DNA from: Pithys albifrons albifrons
Lineage: Eukaryota > Chordata > Aves > Passeriformes > Thamnophilidae
DNA: 64,000 nucleotides
Reading direction: 5' to 3'
Assembly (NCBI RefSeq): GCF_047495875.1
Contig: NC_092459.1
Coordinates: forward strand, 21,871,795 to 21,935,794
Part shown: in pieces, positions 52,701 to 62,981 of the stretch
How positions within the stretch are numbered: position 1 is the first letter of the stretch
Layout of the letters: every line of letters starts with the position of its first letter
Translations under genes and position numbers: made by a program
The notes under the pieces: model-generated
What the model saw: only the letters and a program-made list of their open reading frames with translations
The model's database searches: none
Told to the model about the DNA's origin: nothing

Positions 52701-55700
52701 GAAGATGACAGTGACTCAGGGAAAAAGAACAAGGACTCAATTTTGTAACATATTTATACAAAAACTTCTGCTTTTAAGGAATTTGGGCTAGCTTATTCTT
52801 CACCTACACAAGTCCATTTCTTACAAGATTTTTTTCCACTTCTGATGCTGCAGATCCTCTGCCACAGATCTGCTCTTTGAGGAGCCTTAAAGAAGACACC
52901 AAAGAGACTCAGTAGTGAAACCAGACAAAAATTACTATCTTGATACACTGCTGACTACTGGCTCCATCCTACATTTCCGGAGTTGTACTGTCACTTGCCT
53001 TCTGAAAAGTATGTGTGTGCAGAGAGTGGGAGTGGGCTGGGACGGGAAACCTGTACCCCACTTTACTTTCTTTGTGAACTACTGGTGATTTATCACTTAC
53101 CTTTTCATAAACAGGAAAGTACCTGGTCGTAGCTCGTTCAATGATCAAGGCAAGATTCTTTTCTTTTGTATCAGCTGGTTGAAAAGGGAGATACATGATC
53201 ATTCCCATCAGGTCTGTAGTTCCCTCCACATACATATCAATCCTGAAACAAATATTTTTGTCTCAGTTACCATTTGAACATTCAAAATTGGTTATTTTCC
53301 TGAAATACAATGCTGAAGTGATCACTGAGTAAAATGTTTATTAGTGAATGTAACATAAGACACTGGTTTATTTTCTTGTACTTTGAAAAAAACACCCCAT
53401 TTTTTTCAAAGCATAGATTTTATAAGTAGGCTCACAGTGTCTGCAATAAGCAAGGCATAAATAAAAGGCTGCAACTAGTGTATTTGAAGTGGAGTTCATG
53501 CTTTTTTCCATTGATAATCTATTTGTTTACGCTGTGGGAGAAAAGACGGCATATGCAAACCATGCTAGGAAAGAAAAATAATTTTGAGGTCTAATCAATT
53601 GCTAGTCTATAAAATAATCCCCCCAATCTCTGGAGCTGCCCTTCTATTCTCACCAAATAAACACTCTACAGTGTGACAGTCTGTTAGGTTAATGACTTAT
53701 TTGAACTTTTGCATGGGGCTTTTTCTTGGGTTTATTTTACTATTTTTTTAAGAAAAAACTAAGTTAGGATTTTTTTTCTTTTGTATTAGCCCTTTAAGTA
53801 TGAGAATGGAATATATCTATTCTTACAAAAGCTTACATAGTAAACCTCACATAGTAAAGTAATGTTAGAAAAATACTGGCTTAACTTCTGGTGGCATTAA
53901 GCCACAGAGCATGTCTTTTTATAAACTAGCTGTGAAAGACTCTTTACATGTTAAAGAAAGGAGGTAAGAACACTTAATGACACTCCATTTTTTGCAGGCA
54001 GCTGTAATTTTAGCTTCTGTTTTCCCATTTAGAGACAAAAAAAGGCATACTTAGCCTTTATTATCGTATTACTCTCCCTCGGGAACTTAATGCAATTCTC
54101 ATCTGTGAAATCAAATGAGTCTGATGGTGGTCCTACCATTCTTACAATATTGACAGTTAATAATTTATCAATCACAAAGTCAAATCACCCAGTCCATGGG
54201 TCTGAGGAGCCAAAGCCCTGGCAGATGTATACACATGTTTACATGCAGATAATTCAGGGCAACATTCTTTTTGTAAATATTAAAAATCATGGAAGAGTGT
54301 TAGTGAGCACTGTATGCAGTGTTACCATACCAGGCTCTCTCCTTCAGGTCTTTTCCATAGAGGTTGTACTTTGCTGCTATGTAGCTGAGGATGGCTCTGG
54401 TCTGCACCATCCTCATCCCATCAATCTCCACCATAGGCACTTGCTGAAACAGCAGGACTCCATCTAGGGAAGAAAAAGAAGCAAACCACTCAGACTGCTG
54501 AAGCACTACACTGAAACTAAGGAAGGGACCTGGTAACAGACTAGGACATTTTTAAACCTGAGGGATCAAAGCATCCATAAAAAAGCAGTCTCATTAACAG
54601 GTTACATCATATTGAAGGTCTTACAATGGTGTGAATTTATGTTTAGGATGCAGTTTACAGACTCACCACTGCGTAGTTTTTCTAGGTCTTCTTTTTTTTC
54701 TATGAATTCTTCCTCAAACTGAAAAGCAACAATAGAAAACAGCACTCTGTCACTCCAAAGGCAACAGAAAAGTGGAAGTCCAGAATTTAGACTCCACATC
54801 TCCACATTATTCTCTATACTTCTCTCATTGTGTTCACCCTGTTGAGGAATACATTCAGAGCAGATAGCTGGGCGAGCACCTGCAGTGTGAGCTGCAGGGT
54901 GAGCTCTGGGTGGTGGAACCAGAGGCAAGAGACCATGAACTGCAGGCACAGGGACCTGTGGCACCAACCAGGTGAGAGAGCAGGAGTAGATGACCTCACA
55001 CTTTTGCACACTTAGACTGTGAGCATATAAAAGCCCAGGGTGTTCTTCATTTGTGGCCCTCTTTGAAGGCACAAGCTCGAGCTGCTTGTTACACCATGAC
55101 TACATTATTTAAAGGACTGCTGGAGTGGCTCCTGGATGGACAGTTTCCTTAATAGGAAAGTTTCCCTAACAGACCCACTACTCCTATTCTTCATCTCTGC
55201 TCCAGCAAAAAACCAAGGACTATAGTATCCCCGGCCCCACAGTATTGTACAATGCATTATGCTCCAAAGAGTTTCCCCGTCATAAAGACCACTCTACTTG
55301 CCTGCATGAACCATTCACAGATACCAAATCATTCACCTAAAAGCAGTTGATGCCACAGGAAATACTGAGAAATCTTTTTTAAGTTATGCCTCTGTTACAC
55401 AGCATTTATCTCCCTCTTTTCCCACTGGCTTTTTTTTTTTAATGAGGACATTTGAATGAGGACAAGATCTTTGTTTCTTCAGCACTCATCCTCTGCATCT
55501 TCTCCATCTCCTCTACAAGTGATTTAAAAATGCCTTTCATTCCCAATGGAGAATGAATAGTTTCAAAGAACCATACTCAAACAAAAACTTAATGTAGAAA
55601 TAAAGATGCCTTAGGATGGTCTTTACGTGATATTAATCGAGATAAATCCCCTACTACCACCTTTAGGGCAGATCTGCTGATTTATCCTACTGAGGTCCAG

Positions 55701-56200
55701 ACACAAAGAATGAAAAGCACTTTGTTTGGATATAACGTTTTAAAGTTTTCATGTGGTACGCATGCTCTTTCAGTGGAGAAGAATCATGAGACACAGGGAA
55801 TTTATGAGCATTGATTAAAAGTCAGAGTTACACAGTTTTATCTGTAGCAACAATTTAAGATCTCAGCCTGGACTAAATTTCAAAAATGACACCTATTAAT
55901 GCTCTTTGTATGTTAAAATTCTTTTACTGCACAACTATTGCTCAAGGCATACATGAAGTACATGAGACTGTATTGCTGAATTGAAGCATAAGGCATCACA
56001 ATATGCCATGTTGTGCATATCCCTAAGCACAGATGCAACTGAGAAACGTTTCCAGAGAATACCTATTTTAATCACAGATTAATCTGATCACTTTATAAAA
56101 AAAAGGTACAAACCTCAACTCCAGCTGCTGCTAACAGCCATCGGATTGACTCCATCTTCCCCCTTCCCTTGGTGTAATGCAGCTTGGGTTTGCCCGCCAT
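49660..56200 (-). CDS. GSTA: Glutathione S-transferase alpha, complete coding region over six exons
   Basis: A cytosolic detoxification enzyme that conjugates glutathione to electrophiles; many alpha members also have peroxidase or steroid isomerase activity. Coding exons on the minus strand are 56,200-56,114, 54,718-54,667, 54,463-54,331, 53,242-53,101, 50,642-50,511 and 49,782-49,660 (87, 52, 133, 142, 132 and 123 bases), the classic alpha-class pattern, giving 222 aa. The thioredoxin-fold domain is about residues 1-80 and the helical domain 85-222. Glutathione-site residues present are Tyr9 (catalytic), Arg45, Gln54-Val55-Pro56, Gln67-Thr68, Asp101, Arg131 and Phe220; Arg15 of human GSTA1 is Lys here. 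The N-cap box SWAD is at 154-157. Which avian paralog it is cannot be fixed from the window. Confidence 0.95.
50057..50067. repeat. Eleven-base G run in GSTA intron
   Basis: An uninterrupted run of 11 G on the plus strand (C run in the transcript), about 300 bases from the last coding exon. It will be prone to length variation. Confidence 0.8.
50511..50642 (-). CDS. GSTA: GSTA fifth coding exon
   Basis: 132 bases between acceptor TCTTTTATAG and donor GTTAGT. It encodes [19 protein letters not shown], then [18 protein letters not shown] and SAFPLLQ, with the conserved N-cap box. Confidence 0.95.
51006..51107. repeat. (TA)n microsatellite in GSTA intron
   Basis: About 100 bases of TA dinucleotides interrupted by GATATATA, TAAATATA and AAACTATA variants. 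It lies in the intron between the fourth and fifth coding exons. Confidence 0.9.
51905..52255 (+). mobile_element. CR1 LINE fragment in GSTA intron
   Basis: A CR1 3' region on the plus strand: ACTGAGGGGAGACCTAATCA, AAAGTACTGGAACAAACTAT, CTGGGGAAGTGGTGGTCTAA, GGCTGGACTTGATGATCTGA and AACTTTAACAGTTCTATGG at the end. It is antisense to the GSTA transcript. Confidence 0.92.
52368..52810 (-). mobile_element. Probable solo LTR of an endogenous retrovirus in GSTA intron
   Basis: On the minus strand the segment starts TGTGTAGGTG and ends TGTCACACA, a TG...CA pair with a 5-bp terminal inverted repeat. It contains a TATA-like TTTAAATA (52,540-52,533) shortly before AATAAA (52,518-52,513), the usual promoter and poly(A) layout of an LTR. 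Length is about 443 bases. No internal retroviral sequence flanks it, hence solo. I do not see a clean target-site duplication, so the exact ends or the class could be wrong. It has the same orientation as GSTA. Confidence 0.5.
53101..53242 (-). CDS. GSTA: GSTA fourth coding exon
   Basis: 142 bases between acceptor TTTGTTTCAG and donor GTAAGT. It encodes [18 protein letters not shown], then the PF..., [13 protein letters not shown] helix region with Asp101 and Arg131. The preceding split codon makes Trp91 (ERAWIDMY), where human GSTA1 has Leu. Confidence 0.95.
54331..54463 (-). CDS. GSTA: GSTA third coding exon
   Basis: 133 bases between acceptor TTCCCTAG and donor GTATGG. It encodes [20 protein letters not shown] and [20 protein letters not shown], including the cis-proline VP motif and the Gln67-Thr68 glutathione contacts. 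Confidence 0.95.
54667..54718 (-). CDS. GSTA: GSTA second coding exon
   Basis: 52 bases between acceptor TGCTTTTCAG and donor GTGAGT, encoding [17 protein letters not shown] and the first base of codon 47. The length equals that of the mammalian exon. Confidence 0.95.
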
Positions 56201-56222
56201 GATTTCAGAGTTCTTGTTTCCT
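56114..56222 (-). CDS. GSTA: GSTA first coding exon (start codon at 56,200)
   Basis: The ATG (56,200-56,198) begins [15 protein letters not shown], then [14 protein letters not shown], ending before donor GTTTGT at 56,113. The acceptor TTTATTAG gives a short 5'UTR from about 56,222, so a noncoding exon must lie further upstream. Residues 10-11 are Thr-Lys where most alpha enzymes have Phe-Asn or similar, immediately after catalytic Tyr9. Confidence 0.93.
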
Positions 56223-56224
56223 AA

Positions 56225-58500
56225 TAAATTCAAGATGATAATCTTACAGGAAGCATGTTTTAAATTATCATTTAAAATGTTCCACTTCAGACTACTAAAT
56301 ACAGCTGGATGAATGTGAAATAGAAGAACAACCAAGGCCTACATACATGTTTCCTGTGAATTAAGGGAATAAAAGAAAAAGTACACACTACCAGAATATG
56401 CAGCAATTCAAAACCACATCATGACAATAAAATAAGCATCTCCTATATTATATACATGTCTTCAAAAATATTAGCTCATTAGAGTTTTACAATGAAAGCA
56501 GAACTGTAGGGCATTCCTGAATAAACACATTTTTAACCTTGTAGTGATGCAATCTCTTCAAGTATTGAGTTTTGTGACAGCATGCATGTACCGAACTTGA
56601 AAATGTGTGTAAAATTAATTTCTTCCAAAGAACACCACCTCAGTGACACTAGTGTTATTTTCATCTCTCTCATAGGACAATTCAGAGCCCCATGCTCCTG
56701 TGTCTTTACAAATATGAGTTTTTAAAAGTAATGTATTTCACCAGGCCTGCTGACTTCTCTATTTAGCTAGTTCTGTTACTCTTAAACTGTAACAGGGATT
56801 TATATCCTATTCGAGCTGAAAACTAAACTTTAAAATCAAAACCAACCAAATGGGACCACAACCTCTGCTGGAGAGGTAAGGCTTGTGCAATGCCCCCAGC
56901 AGCAGGGGGCTGAAGTTGGCCCACCAGATTATAGCACTGGGATGAAACACTTGGTCCTTTCAAATTTCCCAAACATGTGCAGTCACATGCCATAGTATGA
57001 CATCGTCAGCTGATGTGAGCTTGCCTGGTGCTGGAAACAAAGCTATCACTGTATTCTTGTCACTAATGGGTCCCAGATGAATGAGGCAGAGTCCGTAAGA
57101 AGGCACAGTCCAGACTAACAGAATGTTTCATTGTTAAGGCTTTATTTGTTTTCAGGCAGGCTTATCTATTCTTGCATAGACTTCACAATACATAAGTGAA
57201 CCACAAAGTGGAAATTTTGGCCATAATCCCAAAGGCATCAATAGAGACACAAACAAACAACATGTCAGTGAGAGGGGAGACAGCATCCCTGGCCCTCTCC
57301 ACTGAAGTCCTTTTTGTTGAGTGGTATCTTCAATAGGCCCTACAGCAAACAGCCATTGCTCTATTAGGGACTGGATTCACAGGAGAAATGTGGTGCCCTT
57401 GTCCAAACTACAATTTTCATAACCACTGCTCAGCTTCCACATAGCCCTGGCAATGTCTGTATCCCCAGACACCTCAGTTGCTTGTAACAAAGCTCTTCTG
57501 ATACAAAAATATGTGCTTGATAATAAAGATTTGATTATATCTTGACTGGATTTGGTATCCAATCTAGAGCTGCTGGGTGTCTAGCTAGATTCCTGACACC
57601 TGGACAGCAATAAGGCATTCAGCTCCCTTAGTAGGCACTACCCACAAAACACCACGACCTATGCTCCATTTCCAGTTCCTGTGTCTGCTTTACACTATAC
57701 TAAGTAAGAGCTCTCAGCCTTCCATACTTCAAAAATACTTCATTCCCTGATGCTCAGAAAGTAGAAGCCAGTCTCAACTCTACTCCATCAGAGATGAGAA
57801 CTGCACTTGCATCTTCACAGACTGGATAAGCACTCTAACCTCCAGCATGTGGGGTCAAGCATGGGAAACACCGTAAGGACAAGCTAGAATTAGCAGAAAG
57901 AGCAAACTTCCCTGACCCTTCCCTAAAGCAGGCATGGAGCTGATAAAATTAAGCCCAGCCAGATCCCTGCTTGCCAGTGTCAGCTGAGTGATCTGCTCAA
58001 AGCAGCTAGGAAAGCTGAAGGGCAGAATAAATATCAGTGAAAAAAAAATCAGGCAGCAATATAACCTGTATTTGTTCAGCACACTTCCTTCTGGCGATCA
58101 GTCAAGCACTGAGACTTTTTGTTCAGGTAAGAAAAACCTTTTATCTTCTACACTGCTTAAGGTCTGAATTTAGGGTTTAGGCTGAACACTTCCATAGGGT
58201 TGCACGGTATTTTGGTGACCTATTATGGCTCTGTAGTGAATATCCCTTTGTAAAATATTAAGTCATGAAAGAGTTGCAAAATTGGTAAACTATCTTTCTT
58301 AAATAGCAATAATGGACCTGAAAATGAATCACAAACTTCGTTAACGTTTCAGTGCATCAGACCTTCCTTGAACCTCAGCCAGGCAGCTGTCAGAGTGACA
58401 GCTACCACTGTGATCACTGTATCAAAAAAACCCTAACACTATTTTGTCCAAAACAATTCAGGTACCAGCCTTCCAATGAGAAGCAAGCAAATTTAACAGT
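56225..58500. other. Probable first GSTA intron, nothing else seen
   Basis: About 2.3 kb between the first coding exon and the CpG island. No exon or nameable repeat was recognised. Short open frames have no supporting context. Confidence 0.4.
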
Positions 58501-58853
58501 AAGCTCCTAATCCACTGCAAAATCTTAAATTTTCTTCATAAGTGGATACGGACCCCATAGTAGTTCTCTGCAACACCGTGTTCCTCAAACCGAGCCCGCA
58601 CGGGGCTGTTCCAGCAGAACGACCTAAGAGCACAGCACTGCACGGAGCGCGGCTCGGACCATCTTAAACCTCTAATTGCTCACCAGCGCGTGGTTCCAAT
58701 GGGACTCGGGCCAAGCCTGGGCTCAAAACGCGTTCCTTCCACCGCCGCAGCTACGAAGAGTGTCTGGACAAGAATAAAGGCAAATTACTCCCAGAGACTG
58801 CAAAACCTGCGCTCCAAACGTTAGTTCCTCTTCAGCTTCCCTGCTGATCTTAC

Positions 58854-58960
58854 CTGGAGCCCAGCAGGAACACCCTTTATGCACACCCACCCCCGCCGTG
58901 AGTTCCCTGCTGCAGAATCGCCGCTGGGGAATGACCCCTGGACAAACCCGTAGGGGCAGC
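58854..58960 (-). other. GSTA: Candidate noncoding first exon of GSTA
   Basis: The minus strand has a near-consensus donor, CTCCAG|GTAAGA, with the exon ending at 58,854. It lies in the CpG island, 2.6 kb upstream of the acceptor before the coding start. GSTA genes usually have a noncoding first exon, so this site fits, but the transcription start is not visible and the outer end is a guess. Confidence 0.35.
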
Positions 58961-59002
58961 ACGGCAGGACGGACATTCCAGCAGGTTTCTCGAGCGCCCA
59001 CC

Positions 59003-59012
59003 GCTCCGTCAC
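59003..59012 (-). promoter_or_regulatory. ARE-type core motif
   Basis: The minus strand reads GTGACGGAGC, matching the antioxidant response element core RTGACNNNGC. It lies about 150 bases upstream of the candidate first-exon donor of GSTA. Alpha-class GST genes are classic NRF2 targets. The extended flanking consensus is not met, and a 10-base match in a GC-rich island can occur by chance. Confidence 0.3.
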
Positions 59013-59094
59013 GCAATTCCCCCTTGGCCCTCCTGGCAGCGGCCCCGATCGCGGCAAAATTCACGCCCTTCGCGGGCCGCCCCCCACCCCGCTC

Positions 59095-59515
59095 GCAGCC
59101 CCGCCGCGACACCGCGCATCCCGCCGCGATACCGCCCCGTCCTGCCCGCGCAGTCCCGCCGCGATACCTCTCGTCCTGCCCGCACCGTCCCGCTGCGATA
59201 CTGCCCGTCCCGCCTGGGCCGCCCCGCCGCGATACCGCCTCGTCTTGCCCGTTCAGCCCCTCCACGATACCGCCCCGTCCTGCCCGCACCGCACCGCCCC
59301 GCCGAGACACCTCCCGTCCTGCCCGCTCAGCCCCTCCGCGATACCGCCCCATCCTGCCCGCCCCGCCCCGCCCCGCGGTGATACCGGCCCTCCTGCCCTC
59401 TCAGCCCCGCCGCGATATTGCCCATCCTGCTCGCTCAGCCCCTCCGAGATACCGCCTCGTCCTGGCCGCTCAGCCCCTTCACGATACCGCCCGTCCTGCC
59501 ACCGCCGCAGCACTG
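59095..59515. repeat. Degenerate 35-bp GC-rich minisatellite
   Basis: About 11 tandem units of roughly 33-39 bases, each built on CGCGATACCGCCCCGTCCTG followed by CCCGCTCAGCCCCTC or a variant. Units differ at many positions (GATACC, GACACC, GATATT), so the array is old or mutating quickly. It creates long proline- or arginine-rich open frames on both strands that are not genes. Confidence 0.85.
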
Positions 59516-59769
59516 CCCCCCCGGCCCCCCGGCCTCCGGGAGGCTCCGCTCCTCCCCTCGCCTGCCCCGGCCGACCGTACCCACTGCCCGCCCCTCACGC
59601 CGCCGAGAGAGCAGTCGCAGCTGAGCTGTGATACCGAATACCTAAACCCTGCGACCATGGATAAGGGAAAAGCCATCTCGGCTTTGTCCCTGAGTTTCCT
59701 GGATCGGCTGTTTCTGTTGCAAAACGAGGAGCATGTTAAAATTCTCTTAAGAAAGGATGGTCTTTGATG

Positions 59770-60432
59770 TTTGATCTTTGTATACTTTCATGCCTAATCA
59801 ACAAGCAAGGAGATATAATGAGTGAAACAGCAGCTAACTAGCAAGCTCTAATTGAAAGCAAAACTAATTATTGGTAGATTTGCCTTCTTAAAGTTCAGGG
59901 CTCAACAGGTTTCAGTGATCTCAGACCTAGGGGGAGGTTAACAAAAACTGGGAAGAAGAATGTGCCACTGATAGTGGACATAAAAATGCAGAGGTTGTGG
60001 GCCACAAGGGCATTTGGCAGAACTCCCAAGATAAGAAGGGAACTAACAAAGCCAACCCAGCAACTGTGCTGAGTCAGCTCCCAATGGGTAAAAGGAAATT
60101 CTGGCAGGGGGAGATCATGACAACCAATTCAGGGCTCATAAGAAAACCCACTGACCCTAAAGAGGGAAAAGACCGAGCATGTGTACTAATTGCAGGAGAA
60201 GTGAGGGAATAATTAAGGAATAGAACATAGAGTACTAACTGATAAGACAACGATGTAACTTGTAGCCAGTGAGCATAATGCCTTTGTTGGCTAAAATGTA
60301 TAAATAGTAAAAAGTTTTGATAGTGGCTGTACTTGATTTGTGAAAATACCAGCAAGCATCCAGGCTTGTGCAGCTCTGAAATAAATAATCCATGTCTTTC
60401 TCGACTGTGTAGGTACTTGCTTGTTGCACACC
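59770..60432 (+). mobile_element. LTR-like segment
   Basis: TATAAATA at 60,299-60,306 is followed about 75 bases later by AATAAA at 60,380-60,385, and the segment ends about 50 bases further on at CTTGTTGCACA. This promoter, poly(A) signal and CA-end order is that of a retroviral LTR. The left end (TGATGTTTGATC or nearby) and the target-site duplication are unclear, so this could also be unrelated sequence. Confidence 0.35.
60067..60078 (-). promoter_or_regulatory. MARE/ARE-type motif
   Basis: The minus strand reads GCTGACTCAGCA, containing TGACTCAGCA, the form of the antioxidant response element known from NQO1, and 12 of 13 bases of the T-MARE palindrome. It lies about 1.2 kb upstream of the candidate GSTA first exon, inside the LTR-like segment. 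Use by NRF2-MAF is inferred from sequence only. Confidence 0.4.
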
Positions 60433-61050
60433 ATGTGGAAAATCCAGTTTTTCTGGACAACACTTGCACTGGGCTGGCTCGGAAGCGGCTGCACCTCAGG
60501 GACATGGCCACAGCAGGAGGAGGCAGGGGACAGGCTTGGAGGCCCCTGAGGTGGCAGCAGGGTCCCAGGGGTGTCATGACTGGGGAGGGCTGGGGCCGCA
60601 GCCCCCTGTGTGGGTGCTGAGCAGTCGCTGTGCTGGGGACTCTGCGTGGCCAAAGCGGGTCCCTGATGAGGATCCTGGAACCACCTGGATGTGTCTGCAG
60701 CTTGCACGACATGGAGTCGGCAGCCATGACCTAAGTTTCTGGCTCGAGTTTCTGACAATGCTCAGCAGCTGCAAGGGCTGTTTAGAAGCCTCAGTGAGGA
60801 GAGAGGGAAATAGTTCATGCAACAACATGGTTTAATACATACTTTACTCCAGGAAAACGTTGGGGTTTGTCCTTTTTGGATGATAAAAGCTGGTTCCAGA
60901 TGCATGATATTTCCTATAAAGAAACTGTTGGTGTCAGCAGGAGCTGTAGTGTCGGGAGTTTGCCCAGCTAAAAACCGCCAGTACTAGGGCATTAGTTGTT
61001 TTTAAGGCACTGGCTCTTTCATTTATATCCTTGGTTTATTTGGTGTTTAA
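60433..61050. other. Spacer, no gene seen
   Basis: A moderately GC-rich stretch (60,460-60,780) with overlapping open frames of about 80-215 codons on both strands. None resembles a known protein, and no splice sites or other gene signals support them. Confidence 0.35.
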
Positions 61051-61057
61051 GCAATAT

Positions 61058-61150
61058 CACAAAATCATGGAATGGTTTGGGTTGGAGGGCACCTTAATGA
61101 TCATCTAGTTTCAGCCCTCCTGCCCTGGGTAGGAACAGCTTCCTCTAGAC
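61058..61150 (-). mobile_element. Short CR1 3' end, antisense
   Basis: ATCACAAAATCATGGAATGG, TTTGGGTTGGAGGGCACCTT and GATCATCTAGTTTCAGCCCT are the reverse complement of the last 90 bases of CR1. It is strongly 5'-truncated. Confidence 0.88.
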
Positions 61151-61159
61151 TAGTATGCA

Positions 61160-62975
61160 TATTTACATGTTCAACTGTCCTGCTAACCTCTCAGTAGCAG
61201 AGCTTGATTTACGTGACTATAATGAACAGCTGAAAGACAACTTATATTGAACTTAGTTAAATTTGAAGTGATGCAAGTCAGCATAAAATCCTACATTCCA
61301 AGGTCTCTCTTAACACCTGACACCAATATGCCTTCTCCTTCCTGTGGGATGATGGATAGAGTTAAACCTAGAGGGGATTCAGAATTTTAGGGTAAAAAGC
61401 AGCTGCATCTCCCTGGACAGACTGAGGTCTGCATGTTCCCCAATACAATGATAAACATCTGCTCAGAGAAACAGAATGGAATGTGGAACCACGTGGAGAC
61501 TATGTGACCCCCTCCATTCTAATCCCAGCAGAATGGGAGAACATTCTGCTACTGAGACTGTACAGTACCTGTCTGACAAAGGAGAATCAGGATATTCTGC
61601 TGATGAAGCCAACATCCATGTCAAACCCCTTCCTCAACTGCCAAACCACAACCACCACCCCCTCCCATTAGGTATACCAATCAGAGATAAAAGGTATTTA
61701 TGACTGGAGCCACTCAAGCTCAACCCAAACAAAATGGAAATAGTATAAAAGTAAGTGGGGGATAGGGGGAAAGTGGGAGAAGACCTGCACTGAAACTGCT
61801 GGGATCAGTCAACAGGCTGAGTCCATCTTCTCCCCACCCAGAGAGATGCCTTGGGTGAGAATGATACTCTCTGCGTGTTAAATGCTGCTTTTAGGACTAA
61901 GGCTTTTGCTTGTGCTTACCCCATAGCATATTAGTAGATTGCTTCATATCAGAACTTGTGCTTGCTTAATATATGTATCAGTAGGCTGCTTTAAAACCTA
62001 TCTTTGCAGTAGACACTATCACTGACAACTTTCAAAAGTATTAATCTGTCACAATTTCTATTAACAAAAACTGTCATTCTGTAACCTGTTAAAGTGAGTC
62101 CTTGCAGTTGCCAGTAGCAGATTACACATTGGCTGGACCTTCTGAGGGGTCTTTGTTCTGTTGAGCCCTCCCTAAAAGGGTCATCGAAGTACACTCTGAC
62201 CCTGTGAATCTCTTGGTGAAGAGTCTTATCACAAGACACTGACAGACTGTTGGACACCAGAGTCTTGAATTTCCTTAAGCTTACCAACAGACAAAAATCT
62301 AAACTCCCACCCTTCACCTGACATTTCCTCAAACAACAAGTTTTTAAACTTCGCAGTTAGTGACATACATTTTTTTCTCAGTCAAGCCTGCAAAGTGCTT
62401 TTAGCTGCTTCCCATTGTTAAAGGAAATACTGGTGATGCTGCAGTACAGGAGTTTAACTATCCAATCAAAAAACAGAGGTGCAGTATGACCTCTGGTCCC
62501 ATCATTCCCCAAGTGAAGCTCAGAGGAAAGCTGAATCCTAACCTGTCATCTCCATCTAACCAGAACCTGCAGGTTTGCCTGGCATTTTGTAGAACAGATA
62601 CCTCACCTGCTGTTTGGGCTGAAGTCTCTTCATTTTCCAGCAATTTATGGGAACCGCAGAACCAAAGAGCACTTAGATACAGAAGTAGCCAAGAAGTCAA
62701 TTAACAACCTGGGTTTGAGTGTGAATAGGAAGACTATTTCAGGTATTCTTTTTAGTAATTTAAGACATCTTGTGTTGTCCAATACACTCCCTAAGAGATG
62801 AACTCTTCCATTTTCTGATATGCTCATAGAGATTTCCCCTGGAAGTGTTTGCAGTAGGCTAAAACCAGTACTGTAGCTAAGGAAAAAGAGATCAAAACTC
62901 TTTTCAATGTTTTCATTCATTTCACTTTGTCACTGTCAACAAACACAATGAAACATGATTTCTGTGGCCTCAGGC
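61160..62975. other. Spacer downstream of the second GSTA gene
   Basis: No exon recognised. A TATAAAAG word at about 61,745 sits in a segment (61,430-61,960) that may derive from an LTR, but I cannot define its ends. No canonical AATAAA or ATTAAA for the minus-strand GSTA gene was found close to its stop. Confidence 0.35.
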
Positions 62976-62981
62976 TGCTGT

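Larger units (their letters stand above)
58560..59650. promoter_or_regulatory. CpG island between the two GSTA genes
   Basis: G+C and CpG rise sharply from about 58,560 to 59,650; the centre is occupied by the 35-bp minisatellite. The island lies 2.4 kb upstream of the GSTA start codon, so it could hold that gene's promoter. A plus-strand start codon in good context (GCGACCATGG, 59,659) opens a 36-codon frame just outside it that I do not recognise, so a divergent transcript is also possible. Confidence 0.55.

Noticed and set aside
54602..55072. 156-codon minus-strand frame
   Set aside because: Only its 17-codon FEEEFIEKK... segment is real (a GSTA exon). The remainder is intron read-through on both sides.
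57090..57200. Possible reverse-orientation poly(A) signal and LTR near GGCTTTATTTG
   Set aside because: A single AATAAA word on the minus strand without matching ends or a TATA-like partner is not enough.
58723..59767. Frames of 209-289 codons across the second CpG island
   Set aside because: They are translations of the 35-bp minisatellite, giving repeated Arg-Tyr-Arg-Gly-Gly or Pro-Pro-Arg motifs. A pure repeat artefact is more likely than a gene.
60074..60835. Frames of 120-217 codons between the two GSTA genes
   Set aside because: No recognisable family and overlapping opposite-strand frames. They run through an LTR-like segment containing TATA and poly(A) signals.
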